Of a stretch of 64,000 nt of DNA, positions 36,176 to 45,202 are shown piece after piece. The notes below the pieces were generated by a model. The model was given only the letters and a program-made list of their open reading frames with translations, ran no database searches and was not told the origin of the DNA. Within the stretch, counting starts at the first letter, position 1; each line of letters opens with the position of its first letter. Source of the stretch: Acinetobacter gerneri DSM 14967 = CIP 107464 = MTCC 9824 (GTDB lineage Bacteria > Pseudomonadota > Gammaproteobacteria > Pseudomonadales > Moraxellaceae). A program made the position numbers and the translations under genes. The stretch spans positions 120,839 to 184,838 of the forward strand of contig NZ_KB849537.1 of the NCBI RefSeq assembly GCF_000368565.1, given 5' to 3'.

Positions 36176-36691
36176 TTACTTAGATAATCCAAGCTTAGAA
36201 AAAATATCAGGCGTCAAAAAAGTCGCAATTAATTTATTTAGGTCAACATAACGGATCACGCCTTTGAGCTGCTGTTTGACCTGAGGGTTTTTAATAATAT
36301 CTTCACCCGTTGCACGGCCGAGTTCCTGAAAACTATCCCCTACCGCTTGTATACCTTCAGCTTGAATCACAGCTTTGGTTTGAGTTGCGCACTGCTCAAC
36401 GATGACACGTTGCAAAACTTGTGCAAATTTCTGATCGAGCTGATTACGCTGATCTTCAGTTACATTGGAAAAACTTTTCAAATCTGGGTGTGCAGACAAG
36501 GCCACAAAAGTCCACTGCAACACAGTAGTTTTATCCGTCGCTGTAGTCGCCTTTACCAAGCAATCACTGAGTTGATCAACCGTTGGTCCAGCCATCGCAA
36601 TTTGAGTTGTCCCCAGTAAAGCTGCAGATAAAAAGACCGATTTAGTTGTTTTTGTAAAACGTTGATAAACATCTGCAAAAGTATGTCCAAT
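36176..36691 (-). CDS. Exported protein of unknown function
   Basis: About 171 residues from the ATG at 36691, chosen because GGAG lies eight bases upstream; the frame extends 11 codons further without such a site. A hydrophobic leader (SVFLSAALLGTTQIAMA) ends in AMAGP, a likely signal-peptidase I site. The mature part is helical with two cysteines (SDCLVKATT and EQCATQTK) that may form a disulfide. No known domain is recognised. It is monocistronic. Confidence 0.7.
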   Translation of the reverse strand: MGHTFADVYQRFTKTTKSVFLSAALLGTTQIAMAGPTVDQLSDCLVKATTATDKTTVLQWTFVALSAHPDLKSFSNVTEDQRNQLDQKFAQVLQRVIVEQCATQTKAVIQAEGIQAVGDSFQELGRATGEDIIKNPQVKQQLKGVIRYVDLNKLIATFLTPDIFSKLGLSK

Positions 36692-36866
36692 CATGAGACA
36701 AACTCCAATTTGAAAAATTTTCATAGTTGTATCACAAATATCTACTCATCAGCACGATGACTACATATCCTCAACAGATCGTCATAGCATTTATAATGAA
36801 CGTATAAATGATACAATCATCTGATCCTTATAGATAAATTTATTATCCTGTATATTCTTAAAATGT

Positions 36867-37748
36867 TTAAAACAATAAATTTAATACTTGTTTTGCACGT
36901 ATATATTCCTCTCCTTGCTTAGATACAGCAAAAATAGGTGCGATATATTTTTGGCTACTTTTTAAGGGTTTATATACGACCTGAGTATTCCAAAAATCTT
37001 GAATTGATTTTGGAACTATAGATAAGCCGATGCCTGCTGAAATAAGATTTAAAGTTGTCGTTAACCTCGGCGTTTCTTGCACGATTTTCGGACTAAAGCC
37101 TGCTTCATAGCATTTCGACATAATAATATCAAACAAGTCCTGTCCTGCTAATCGACGATAAAGCACAAAAGGATATGTCGCCAAATCTTTAAAATCTAAA
37201 TCACCTTGCCGACTCGCCAGAGGATGATTACTAGGCAATGCAACCAATAAAGGTTCATTCAAAATATGAGTATTTTTCAATCCCAAATCAGATTCAGCAG
37301 GTTTTCGCAAAAAAACCAAATCTAATGTGCCATTTCTAACGCTATCAATCAAAGTATGGCTACTTTCTTCCTCTAGATGAATCGAGACATTTGGAAATTG
37401 TTCACGGAATTTGCGTAATAAATTGGGTAAAAAAGAATGTAATCCCACTGAATGTGTAAAACCGATATTGATCTCACCTTCCAAGCCTTCTGCGATATTT
37501 TTCACTTTTTGTGGAATCGCATCAACATGAGCAAGGATCGCTACCGCCTCAAAATATAGGGCTTTTCCTGCTTCAGTAACTTCCACACCGCGTGGTAAAC
37601 GTTTAAATAGTGCTGTATTGAACTCATCCTCCAAGCTTTTGATCAAGCGTGTTAAAGGGGGTTGCTGCATATTTAAGCGCACTGCTGCCTTTGAAATATT
37701 ACTTTCCTCAACCACTGCAACAAATGCTTTTAATTTATGAATATCCAT
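36867..37748 (-). CDS. LysR-type transcriptional regulator
   Basis: 293 residues: an N-terminal winged helix-turn-helix (FVAVVEESNISKAAVRLNMQQPPLTRLIKSLED, split about 9-41) and a periplasmic-binding-protein-like effector domain (about 90-290). The recognition region QPPLTR resembles BenM/CatM. It is divergent from the chromate transporter genes, with the operator-like ATAC-N7-GTAT between them, so it probably controls them and itself. The effector is unknown. Confidence 0.88.
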   Translation of the reverse strand: MDIHKLKAFVAVVEESNISKAAVRLNMQQPPLTRLIKSLEDEFNTALFKRLPRGVEVTEAGKALYFEAVAILAHVDAIPQKVKNIAEGLEGEINIGFTHSVGLHSFLPNLLRKFREQFPNVSIHLEEESSHTLIDSVRNGTLDLVFLRKPAESDLGLKNTHILNEPLLVALPSNHPLASRQGDLDFKDLATYPFVLYRRLAGQDLFDIIMSKCYEAGFSPKIVQETPRLTTTLNLISAGIGLSIVPKSIQDFWNTQVVYKPLKSSQKYIAPIFAVSKQGEEYIRAKQVLNLLF

Positions 37749-37753
37749 TATCT

Positions 37754-37768
37754 ATACTTTTTTAGTAT
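37754..37768. promoter_or_regulatory. LysR-type operator ATAC-N7-GTAT
   Basis: ATACTTTTTTTAGTAT-like sequence: ATACT at 37754-37758 and AGTAT at 37764-37768, an inverted repeat with T-N11-A spacing. ATAC-N7-GTAT is the consensus bound by BenM and CatM. It lies six bases upstream of the lysR start and about 75 bases before the first chromate transporter gene. Confidence 0.6.
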
Positions 37769-37843
37769 GTATAGCGTAAAAAATAGCATTTTTCATCATA
37801 GCTAAACAAGATCATAATTGCTCTATCAAGTATGAGGTATCAC

Positions 37844-38407
37844 ATGAAAAGCGAAGCAATGGTTTTGGAAAACTTAAATATTCCATCAAATAAAGCATTG
37901 TTTATGGGCTTTATGAAGCTTGGTTTAATGGGTTTTGGTGGCGTTTTACCTTTAGCACATCGCATGATTGTTGAAGATCAAAAATGGCTAAATACAGAAC
38001 AATTCACCAATTTATTGGGAATTTGTCAAATTCTCCCTGGCGGAAATATCATCAATGTTGCAGCCGCGATAGGCTATGAATTTCATGGCTTTAAAGGCGC
38101 GTTTTGCTCAGTTTTAGGATTGATTTTTGCACCGACTGCGATTGTTGTTTTGATCTATGAACTTTATGCCCAATTCCAAAATATCCCAAGCGTTAAACAT
38201 ATGATCGAGGGGCTTGCTGCCGCTGCGGCTGGTCTGCTGTTTGCCACAGGCTTAAAAATGGCGAAACCCATTATAAAAAGCTATATGACCATGACCTCTA
38301 TCGTGCTGGCTTTTGTTTTTATGATTATTTTTAAGATTCCTTTGCTTTTAACTCTGCTGATTTTACTGGCAATGAATATGTTGATATTAGGAGTTAAAAA
38401 ATCATGA
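37844..38407 (+). CDS. Chromate transporter family, first subunit (short-chain CHR)
   Basis: A half-size CHR-domain protein, start ATG at 37844 with GAGG six bases upstream (an earlier in-frame ATG at 37832 has none). Conserved motifs are FMKLGLMGFGGVLPLAH and LGICQILPGGNIINVAAAIGY, with about five or six hydrophobic segments. Two short subunits replace one long ChrA and work as a pair. The family exports chromate by proton exchange, though many short-chain members have other anion substrates. The last four bases overlap the next gene. Confidence 0.85.
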   Translation: MKSEAMVLENLNIPSNKALFMGFMKLGLMGFGGVLPLAHRMIVEDQKWLNTEQFTNLLGICQILPGGNIINVAAAIGYEFHGFKGAFCSVLGLIFAPTAIVVLIYELYAQFQNIPSVKHMIEGLAAAAAGLLFATGLKMAKPIIKSYMTMTSIVLAFVFMIIFKIPLLLTLLILLAMNMLILGVKKS

Positions 38408-38925
38408 TCTATGTATTAGTTGCCCTTGCGGTGGTCTTTACTCAGCTTTCCTTGCTTGCCTTTGGTGGTGGTAATGCCATTTTGCCTGAAATGCAACATC
38501 AAGTGGTTGAAGTTCATCACTGGCTTAGCGCTGAACAATTCAGCTCTTATTTTGCAATGGCTCAAGCAGCACCCGGTCCAAATATGATGATTGTCTCATT
38601 GATCGGTTGGCATGTCGCAGGTCCTGCGGGACTCATCGTAACGTCGATTGCCAAATTTGCGCCATCATCCATTTTGACCATTTATGCCTTAAAATTTTGG
38701 CAACGCTTCCAAGATCATCCCTATCGTGCACGTTTCGAAAAAGCACTTAAACCGATCACTGTTGGTTTAGTCCTTGCAAGTGCCTATATGATTGCCGAAG
38801 TATCTGCATATAATCTATTGTTGGTTGCTCTAGTCGTGATCGCTGCTGCTCTAAGTTTTTTCAAAAACTTGCACCCACTTTGGGTAATGGCTTTCGGGGC
38901 GATTTCAGGTATATTTTTACTATAA
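38404..38925 (+). CDS. Chromate transporter family, second subunit (short-chain CHR)
   Basis: 173 residues, six hydrophobic segments. LSLLAFGGGNAILPEMQHQVV and FAMAQAAPGPNMMIVSLIGW are the CHR signatures. It overlaps the first subunit by four bases (ATGA), so the two are translationally coupled and presumably form the heterodimer. A terminator follows. Confidence 0.86.
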   Translation: MIYVLVALAVVFTQLSLLAFGGGNAILPEMQHQVVEVHHWLSAEQFSSYFAMAQAAPGPNMMIVSLIGWHVAGPAGLIVTSIAKFAPSSILTIYALKFWQRFQDHPYRARFEKALKPITVGLVLASAYMIAEVSAYNLLLVALVVIAAALSFFKNLHPLWVMAFGAISGIFLL

Positions 38926-38928
38926 AAA

Positions 38929-38947
38929 AACCCGCTTTAAGCGGGTT
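38929..38947. terminator. Bidirectional terminator between chr genes and sbmA-like gene
   Basis: AACCCGC-TTTAA-GCGGGTT; on the minus strand seven T residues follow the stem. Confidence 0.82.
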
Positions 38948-38965
38948 AAAATTAGACAAAATCTT

Positions 38966-40162
38966 TTACTTTTCATCCAAAATAGATTCAAAGGCTTTTA
39001 AACGTTTATGAATCGAAAACAGTTCAATGATCGTTTTCCAAGATGTAATGAGAAATTGAAATGACTCACGAACTTTATCAAAAACATTACCAATTTGTGA
39101 GACTAAACCAAGTGTCATTTTACCAGCAGCAATCGATGGGAATAATACGACTAAACTATATAAAATATCGAGTTGCATATACCATATACTCACCAAGTTA
39201 AAATAAGCATAATGGAAATATAGACGGAAATAATTATACCTAACTTTGGAAAATAACTCTTTAATTATTATTGGCTTTGCACGATCTTCATGATCTTCGC
39301 CATAGACTAATTCTTTACGAAAAGCTGCTTCAACCTTTTGATTATTAAATTGTAGACCAGGCAACTTAATTCCCACAAAAACCAAAAGTACTGTACCAAA
39401 GATAGCCCAAACGATTGCTGCCCAGACTAAAGAATGTGGTATAGCACCAACGATAGGTAAAACTTCTACATGCTTTGACAGTTGAAATAATATAGGTAAA
39501 AAAGCCATTAACGTTAATAGTGCTTTAACAAACCCTACTCCCAAATCTTCCATTGTTTGGGCAAAGCGCATGGTATCTTCTTGTACTCGTTGTGAAGCAC
39601 CCTCTACATGTCTAAGCGTAGCCCAATGCAATGTATAATAATCATTCATTGCAGTACGCCAACGAAAAACATAGTGGCTTACAAAGAAAGAATTAATAAC
39701 AGCGACAGTAACATAGAACAATGCTATAAATAGGAATGTTAATGTCCCCATATAGAGTGCTTGTATATCACCGCCTTTATCTAACATTTTCTGAATCAAG
39801 TCATAAAAAGGTGCGTACCAAGCATTGATAGCCACATTAAATTGGACCATTAACCAGACATTAAATAAAATATAAGCTGATCCCCAGACAGACCAAAGTT
39901 GCCATTTATTATAAGAGATCCATTTCCAAAAAATGCCGAAAATCACTGTCGCCACGAAATACCAAAGATAAAACCATAGGTATGAAGGTGCCCAAAAACG
40001 GCTTACTCCTATGGGTAATTCAGCATTAGCATAGCCAGATGAGAAACCCAGTATCGTTCCCCAGTCTTTACCACCCGAAAACCACAATGCAATATTGATA
40101 AAAAACCACAATACTAATGACAGAAAAAACCATTTTGGTTTAGGGAAAAAAGACTTGAACAT
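38966..40162 (-). CDS. sbmA: SbmA/BacA-like peptide transporter
   Basis: A 398-residue inner-membrane protein of the SbmA/BacA family, which imports proline-rich and other peptide antibiotics in a proton-dependent way. Conserved are [15 protein letters not shown] near the N-terminus, [16 protein letters not shown], then [22 protein letters not shown] and the C-terminal [25 protein letters not shown] region. There is no ABC ATPase domain, so it is SbmA rather than the longer BclA type. Divergent from the DJ-1 gene. Confidence 0.93.
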   Translation of the reverse strand: MFKSFFPKPKWFFLSLVLWFFINIALWFSGGKDWGTILGFSSGYANAELPIGVSRFWAPSYLWFYLWYFVATVIFGIFWKWISYNKWQLWSVWGSAYILFNVWLMVQFNVAINAWYAPFYDLIQKMLDKGGDIQALYMGTLTFLFIALFYVTVAVINSFFVSHYVFRWRTAMNDYYTLHWATLRHVEGASQRVQEDTMRFAQTMEDLGVGFVKALLTLMAFLPILFQLSKHVEVLPIVGAIPHSLVWAAIVWAIFGTVLLVFVGIKLPGLQFNNQKVEAAFRKELVYGEDHEDRAKPIIIKELFSKVRYNYFRLYFHYAYFNLVSIWYMQLDILYSLVVLFPSIAAGKMTLGLVSQIGNVFDKVRESFQFLITSWKTIIELFSIHKRLKAFESILDEK

Positions 40163-40441
40163 AAACGATAAAATTCCTAGATTTTTGTTTAATTTTTAAA
40201 AATATTAAGTGCTAAATCTTAAAATAAATTTAATACGATGAATCTCATTGCTTAGGTAGAATCAATCAGGCGTACAGAGTTATTTAAGATACATATTTTC
40301 ACTTTCATTGCACTATTGTCCTTTAGGATCTGCTTTAGACTAAAGTTCACGAACCAAATGATTATATGAAACTTAAATTATATAGAACTATGTTATTTTC
40401 AATCTACTTACATATTAAATACATAGAATGAGGGAAATAAA

Positions 40442-41020
40442 ATGTCAAAACAGTTACTTATGCTCGTCGGCGACTATGCTGAAGATTATGAAACAATGGT
40501 TCCTTTTCAATTTTTAACAGGTCTAGGCTATGTGGTTCATGCTGTGTGCCCTGACAAAAAACAAGGCGATAGTATCGCAACAGCGGTTCATGATTTTGAG
40601 GGCGATCAGACTTATAGTGAAAAACGCGGGCATAACTTCGCGATCAATTATGATTTTTCGAGTGTAAATACTGAAAATTATGTTGGTTTGGTTATTCCGG
40701 GTGGTCGTGCTCCTGAATATTTACGTATGAATGATCGTGTCATAGAAATCGTTCGAGAGTTTGATCAAGCGCAAAAACCTATTGCTTCAGTGTGTCATGG
40801 TGCACAGCTTTTAGCTGCGGCCGATGTGCTCAAGGGTCGTTTATGTTCAGCATATCCAGCATGTGCAGCAGAAGTGAAGTTGGCTGGTGGTCAATATGCA
40901 GATATTGCTGTGACCGAGGCGGTCACTGATGGGCATTTGGTTACTGCCCCAGCATGGCCTGCTCACCCTGCTTGGCTTGCACAATTTGTAAAAGCACTGG
41001 GTGCAACCATCACTTTGTAA
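40442..41020 (+). CDS. DJ-1/PfpI family protein
   Basis: 192 residues. The nucleophile elbow is SVCHG with Cys118, and an acidic residue near Glu18 is positioned as in DJ-1/PfpI proteins. [12 protein letters not shown] and [16 protein letters not shown] are family hallmarks. Members act as glyoxalase III, deglycase-like, protease or amidase enzymes; the exact activity cannot be told from sequence alone. It is monocistronic with an AGGGAAAT ribosome binding region. Confidence 0.85.
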   Translation: MSKQLLMLVGDYAEDYETMVPFQFLTGLGYVVHAVCPDKKQGDSIATAVHDFEGDQTYSEKRGHNFAINYDFSSVNTENYVGLVIPGGRAPEYLRMNDRVIEIVREFDQAQKPIASVCHGAQLLAAADVLKGRLCSAYPACAAEVKLAGGQYADIAVTEAVTDGHLVTAPAWPAHPAWLAQFVKALGATITL

Positions 41021-41524
41021 TAACGTGATGTATCTAGTGAAATTTTGATATTTTTCTAAAATATCAATACATTTCAAATGAATCAGCTCTTAATCAGATC
41101 ATAAAATTCTCTTTCTACTTTAAGTTACTCATGTTTAGCGTGAGTAACTTAAATAATTTGTCTTAGTCAAATATAAATCATCCAGAGCATTTAAAGAGAG
41201 TCTGTTAACTCAGTTATTTTTCAGTTCATCATTCACGATAAATTTCTCGTAATTCCACAATCGCTTTTCAATATTCTTCAAAGCGCTTTTCTATATATTT
41301 AGAGTTTATACTGTAAATTGAACTCTATTTTTAAATCATGCTTGTTTTTATTTATGTGATTTAATTCATAATAAAAAAATTAGCTGAATATTTTTTAAAC
41401 AGTTGATATTTTTTTTAAATAACATTTCTTCTCATTTGCTTCCAAGTCATGTAAATTTCCTCGATTAAAACAAGTTACATGCAATACGTAACATACTTTA
41501 AATTTTCTTTTTCAAGGATAGAAA
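41021..41524. other. Gene-free region with a 13-bp inverted repeat
   Basis: About 500 bases, AT-rich, no supported gene. TTTAAGTTACTCA (41119-41131) is perfectly repeated in inverse as TGAGTAACTTAAA (41141-41153). It lies about 100 bases after the DJ-1 gene and may be its terminator or an operator. The rest shows nothing clear. Confidence 0.45.
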
Positions 41525-42844
41525 ATGGGCTCACAACAACAATCTCCCTCAAGCATTCCAAATGCACATTTAACTTTTGGTCAACGAATAAAATCCATCG
41601 TCGGTGGCTCAGCAGGTAACTTAGTCGAATATTATGATTGGTATGTTTACTCTGCTTTTACTCTTTATTTCGCGCCTATTTTCTTCCCACAAAGTAATTC
41701 AACAATTCAACTACTACAAGCGGCTGTCATTTTCGCCTTAGGTTTTTTTATGCGCCCTCTTGGCGCTTGGATTATGGGCGTTTACTCTGATCGCAAAGGG
41801 CGAAAAGCAGGTCTTACCCTTTCAGTCGGTATGATGAGTGTCGGCTCTTTGATGATCGCACTCCTACCAACTTATAACAGTATTGGGATCGCTGCACCTA
41901 TTATTTTATTGGTTGCACGCTTGCTGCAAGGTTTAAGCCTAGGTGGGGAATATGGAGCGAGTGCAACTTATCTCAGTGAACTTGCTACACCTAAAAATCG
42001 TGGCTTCTATGCGAGTTTCCAATATATCACTTTGATTTCAGGTCAGCTTTTGGCTCTTGCTGTTTTATTGGTTTTACAAGCAACGCTTAGTCATGACGAA
42101 TTACAACAATGGGGTTGGCGTATCCCATTTTTCATTGGGGCAGCCTTGGCGATCACCGTGCTTTGGTTACGCCGTAATTTAATTGAAACAGATCAATCTA
42201 TTGCTTCTCAAAAAAGTGGTGCCAATAAGAAAAGTAGCGCTTTTGCTTTATTTAAAGAATATCCTTTAGAAGCGCTCAAAGTATTTTTATTAACAGCTGG
42301 TGGTACTTTATCATTTTACGCATATACCACCTATACACAAAAATTCTTGGTCAATACCTCAGGCTTTTCAAAAGAAACGGCTACTGAAATCAATGCATGT
42401 GCTGTTTTATTTTTTATGCTATTACAACCGATTGCAGGGCATTTATCAGATCGTTTTGGCAAAAAAGTGATGATTTGGTTCTTTGGTATAGGCGGCGTAT
42501 TATTTACTTATCCTCTATTTACCATGCTGTCAGGTACGACCAGTGCAATGACCGCATTCTTCTTGATTGCAGCTGGCCTATTAATTACGACAGGTTATAC
42601 CTCAATCAATGTCATCGCAAAATCAGAAATGTTCCCTGCACATATCCGCTCTCTAGGCGTTGCTTTACCTTATGCCCTTGCAACTTCGATTTTTGGTGGA
42701 ACGACAGAAGCCATCGGTTTGCTGTTTAAAAACTACAATTTTGAATCTGGTTTTTATATTTATATCAGTGTCATGATTGGTATTTCAGCTTTGACTTATA
42801 TTCTTGCGAAGAACCCATCTGAACTTGATAAAGATCGTGTCTGA
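41525..42844 (+). CDS. MFS dicarboxylate/alpha-ketoglutarate symporter (KgtP-like, MHS family)
   Basis: A 439-residue, 12-segment metabolite:H+ symporter. GNLVEYYDWYVYSAFTLYFA and FFMRPLGAWIMGVYSDRKGRK are MHS-family signatures, and LLQGLSLGGEYGASATYLSE is the helix 4-5 region. Closest general resemblance is to KgtP, but citrate or other organic acids remain possible. It has its own promoter after the long spacer and a strong terminator. Confidence 0.87.
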   Translation: MGSQQQSPSSIPNAHLTFGQRIKSIVGGSAGNLVEYYDWYVYSAFTLYFAPIFFPQSNSTIQLLQAAVIFALGFFMRPLGAWIMGVYSDRKGRKAGLTLSVGMMSVGSLMIALLPTYNSIGIAAPIILLVARLLQGLSLGGEYGASATYLSELATPKNRGFYASFQYITLISGQLLALAVLLVLQATLSHDELQQWGWRIPFFIGAALAITVLWLRRNLIETDQSIASQKSGANKKSSAFALFKEYPLEALKVFLLTAGGTLSFYAYTTYTQKFLVNTSGFSKETATEINACAVLFFMLLQPIAGHLSDRFGKKVMIWFFGIGGVLFTYPLFTMLSGTTSAMTAFFLIAAGLLITTGYTSINVIAKSEMFPAHIRSLGVALPYALATSIFGGTTEAIGLLFKNYNFESGFYIYISVMIGISALTYILAKNPSELDKDRV

Positions 42845-42856
42845 ACTGAAATTTGA

Positions 42857-42886
42857 TTTAAAAGCCAGTTTCGACTGGCTTTTAAA
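42857..42886 (+). terminator. Intrinsic terminator after the MFS symporter
   Basis: A 13-bp stem, TTTAAAAGCCAGT with ACTGGCTTTTAAA, closed by a TTCG loop. A T-rich run follows. Confidence 0.88.
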
Positions 42887-42933
42887 TTTTATAAGCTTTG
42901 ATAAATATTAGATCAATTTGACCGAATACAGAT

Positions 42934-43080
42934 TAGGGTCTGTTGACATTTCACAACTGAATTGCGTTGTTGGCTAAAATTGAGCAGGCAAGGCACGAAA
43001 TGTAGAGAATGGCGAGACCATTTTCAAATTTCGTAACGAAGCCTGAGATAATTTTAGTCACAACCCTTCGGGACGAGAGT
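42934..43080. repeat. Intergenic palindromic repeat-like element
   Basis: A block starting GGGTCTGTTGACATTTC whose core folds into a long imperfect hairpin: 42966-43012 against 43018-43064. Matching segments are GGCTAAAATT with the complement of AATTTTAGTC, GCAGGC with GCCTGA, and CGAAAT...AATGG with CCATTTTC...ATTTCG. The outline resembles intergenic elements I have seen in Acinetobacter genomes, so a dispersed non-autonomous repeat is likely; copy number cannot be tested here. Confidence 0.5.
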
Positions 43081-43179
43081 ATTCTTTCCGCATCTATATT
43101 TTCCACGATCAATCTTGTCTACCTAGTCTTTAGCATTTTTTAAATATTGCATGCTCTCTATGCGCAGAGAAAATATCAC

Positions 43180-44085
43180 CTACATCACAGCCCAGATCAC
43201 TATGGGTAAAGTAAATGCTGAACACAAAGTCTGCAAGCTAATCACTCCTGCCATCAACTGACTATCCCCACCAAAAACTTTGGTCAAAATATAAGACGCA
43301 GAAGCTGTAGGAAGCCCTGCAAAAATCACCAATACTTGCATTTCTAAAGTTGAAACGTGAAGTAATTTACAAGCAAAATAAGTCAAGACTGGCATCAAAA
43401 TCAAACGTGCTAAAGAATTTAATACCAATGTAAATACATCTTTTTTTAGCTCAAAAAACTGTAAAGCAGCACCGACACAAAGTAAGCCTAAAGGCAGACT
43501 ACACACTGCCAGTTGTTTGATAAAACTCTCCAATCCTGCCCAAAGTGGCAAACCTGAAAAATTGAATAATGCACCAAAAACACACGAAAGAATCAAAGGA
43601 TTTTTCAATAAAGATAAAATAATATTTTGAATATTGGTATCAGCTTTATCAGTCAATGCAAGAACTGAAATCACATTCACCATGGGGATATTGATCGCGA
43701 GCGCAATTGCAAGAATGAGCATTCCTTGTTGGTGAAATAATGAAGCAATAATCGCCAACCCCATATAAGTATTAAAGCGAACGAGACTTTGCACATACAC
43801 CCCAAAGCGAGCAGCTTTGATACCGAGTATTTTCTTTAGACTAAACATGGCAATACATGCACAGCCCAGTACCACAACAGAAACGAAAACAATGGTTTTT
43901 ACAATATGCATCTCAATGCTTGCTGTTGCTAGATTTGCAAAGAGCATCGCAGGAAAAAGCACATAATAATTCAGCTTTTCTGCACCCACCCAAAACTCAG
44001 CAGTAAAGGTATTTCTTCTTTTAAAAATATAGCCCAGCACAATCAATGCCATGAGCGGAAATAAAGAAAGGATGATTGCATGCAT
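43180..44085 (-). CDS. AEC family transporter
   Basis: A 301-residue auxin-efflux-carrier family protein with about ten hydrophobic segments. LVLGYIFKRRNTFTAEFWVGAEKLNYYVLFPAMLF-type N-terminal pattern (split around 16-50) and FAGLPTASASYILTKVFGGD near the C-terminus are typical. Bacterial AEC members carry malate, malonate or similar acids. The divergent LysR gene at 44257 is the probable regulator. Confidence 0.85.
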   Translation of the reverse strand: MHAIILSLFPLMALIVLGYIFKRRNTFTAEFWVGAEKLNYYVLFPAMLFANLATASIEMHIVKTIVFVSVVVLGCACIAMFSLKKILGIKAARFGVYVQSLVRFNTYMGLAIIASLFHQQGMLILAIALAINIPMVNVISVLALTDKADTNIQNIILSLLKNPLILSCVFGALFNFSGLPLWAGLESFIKQLAVCSLPLGLLCVGAALQFFELKKDVFTLVLNSLARLILMPVLTYFACKLLHVSTLEMQVLVIFAGLPTASASYILTKVFGGDSQLMAGVISLQTLCSAFTLPIVIWAVM

Positions 44086-44195
44086 AGCACTTGTCCACGA
44101 TCAAATATTGAGGTCAGATATGAAAAAAAGATTGCTTCCATTTTCAAATATTTTTGACAATTTAGCAGAGATTTTAACCCTGCTTGTATTAGCCA

Positions 44196-44242
44196 TATCC
44201 TATAGATAATTTCAACTCATGCTAAAATGAGTAATCACTCAT
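44196..44242. promoter_or_regulatory. Repeated operator-like sites between AEC and LysR genes
   Basis: ACTCAT-GCTAAA-ATGAGT (44215-44232) is a perfect inverted repeat and ACTCAT recurs at 44237-44242. TATC-CTATA-GATA (44196-44208) is a second small inverted repeat. They lie in the divergent promoter region, where a LysR regulator would bind. Confidence 0.45.
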
Positions 44243-44256
44243 GAGAGTTAGTCCAA

Positions 44257-45141
44257 ATGACATTTACTCAACTTGAAATCTTCGCTCTGATTGCCGAATA
44301 TAAAAGCTTCACCACCACAGCCAATCGCTTAGGGATTTCTCAGTCAGCAGTATCTCATGCCTTAAAATCTTTAGAAAAACATTGGTCTGTTAGTCTGATC
44401 TCACGTTCTCAAGGTGATATTGAATTGACAGAAACGGGGAAAAAATTACTGGTTCATGTAAAAGAATTATTAAGCATTTCCAATACTTTACAGCAAGAAA
44501 TATCTGCTGTGCATGGCTTGTATGAAGGTACCTTACGCATCGGCTCTTTTGGGGCATCATCTTCGATCGTGCTATTACCGTTGATTTTAGATGCATTCCA
44601 AAAAAAATATCCAAAAATCGATGTTTATATTGATGAGGGCGATGACAATGAAATCCCTCAATGGATTTTGGAACGTAAAATTGATGTTGGATTTATTATT
44701 GCCCCTGATGAGCGTTTTGATATTTTCCCTTTACTTGAAGATATTTTTATCGCTTTAGTCCCAAGCTCTTATCCTATCGCTGAAAAAAAATCGATTCCGA
44801 TTCAAGATTTGGCAGATTACCCATTTTTAATGACCACAGCGGGGAGCCAAAAATATGTAAAACAACTGCTCAACCGCTTTGGTGTAAAACCTACGATAAA
44901 ATGTCACTTTTCACAGATGTTAACGATCATCAGTATGGTTGAAAAGCAAAATGGGATTTCAATTGTCGCGGATATGGCACTCAATCATGAGTTACTGACT
45001 CTCTATCCTCATGTCGTAAAGCGACCACTTGAACCCAATACCACTCGAAAAATTGGGCTTGCAGTTAAAAATAAAAAGCATCTCAGCCCTGCCGCCAAAG
45101 CATTTATAGAAGTTGCTCAGTCGGTTTTATCCAAGGCATAA
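44257..45141 (+). CDS. LysR-type transcriptional regulator
   Basis: 294 residues with a winged helix-turn-helix (FALIAEYKSFTTTANRLGISQSAVSHALKSLEKHW, split about 9-43) and the type 2 periplasmic-binding effector domain. It is divergent from the AEC transporter gene, the usual arrangement for a cognate regulator. The inverted repeats between them are candidate binding sites. The effector is unknown. Confidence 0.88.
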   Translation: MTFTQLEIFALIAEYKSFTTTANRLGISQSAVSHALKSLEKHWSVSLISRSQGDIELTETGKKLLVHVKELLSISNTLQQEISAVHGLYEGTLRIGSFGASSSIVLLPLILDAFQKKYPKIDVYIDEGDDNEIPQWILERKIDVGFIIAPDERFDIFPLLEDIFIALVPSSYPIAEKKSIPIQDLADYPFLMTTAGSQKYVKQLLNRFGVKPTIKCHFSQMLTIISMVEKQNGISIVADMALNHELLTLYPHVVKRPLEPNTTRKIGLAVKNKKHLSPAAKAFIEVAQSVLSKA

Positions 45142-45143
45142 AA

Positions 45144-45186
45144 AAACCATTTTAAGCACTGAACATTTCCAAGCTTAAAATGGTTT
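45144..45186. terminator. Bidirectional terminator between lysR and wzi-like gene
   Basis: A 14-bp perfect stem, AAACCATTTTAAGC with GCTTAAAATGGTTT, 15-base loop, between convergent genes. T residues follow on both strands. Confidence 0.75.
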
Positions 45187-45202
45187 AAAGTTTGGCTAAA
45201 AA

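Noticed and set aside
40218..40234. A PmrA-like pair (ATTAAA-N5-TTTAAG on the minus strand) upstream of the sbmA-like gene
   Set aside because: Only two degenerate half-sites in AT-rich DNA. I estimate such pairs would occur repeatedly by chance in the gene-free DNA of this window, and nothing else links the gene to PmrA.
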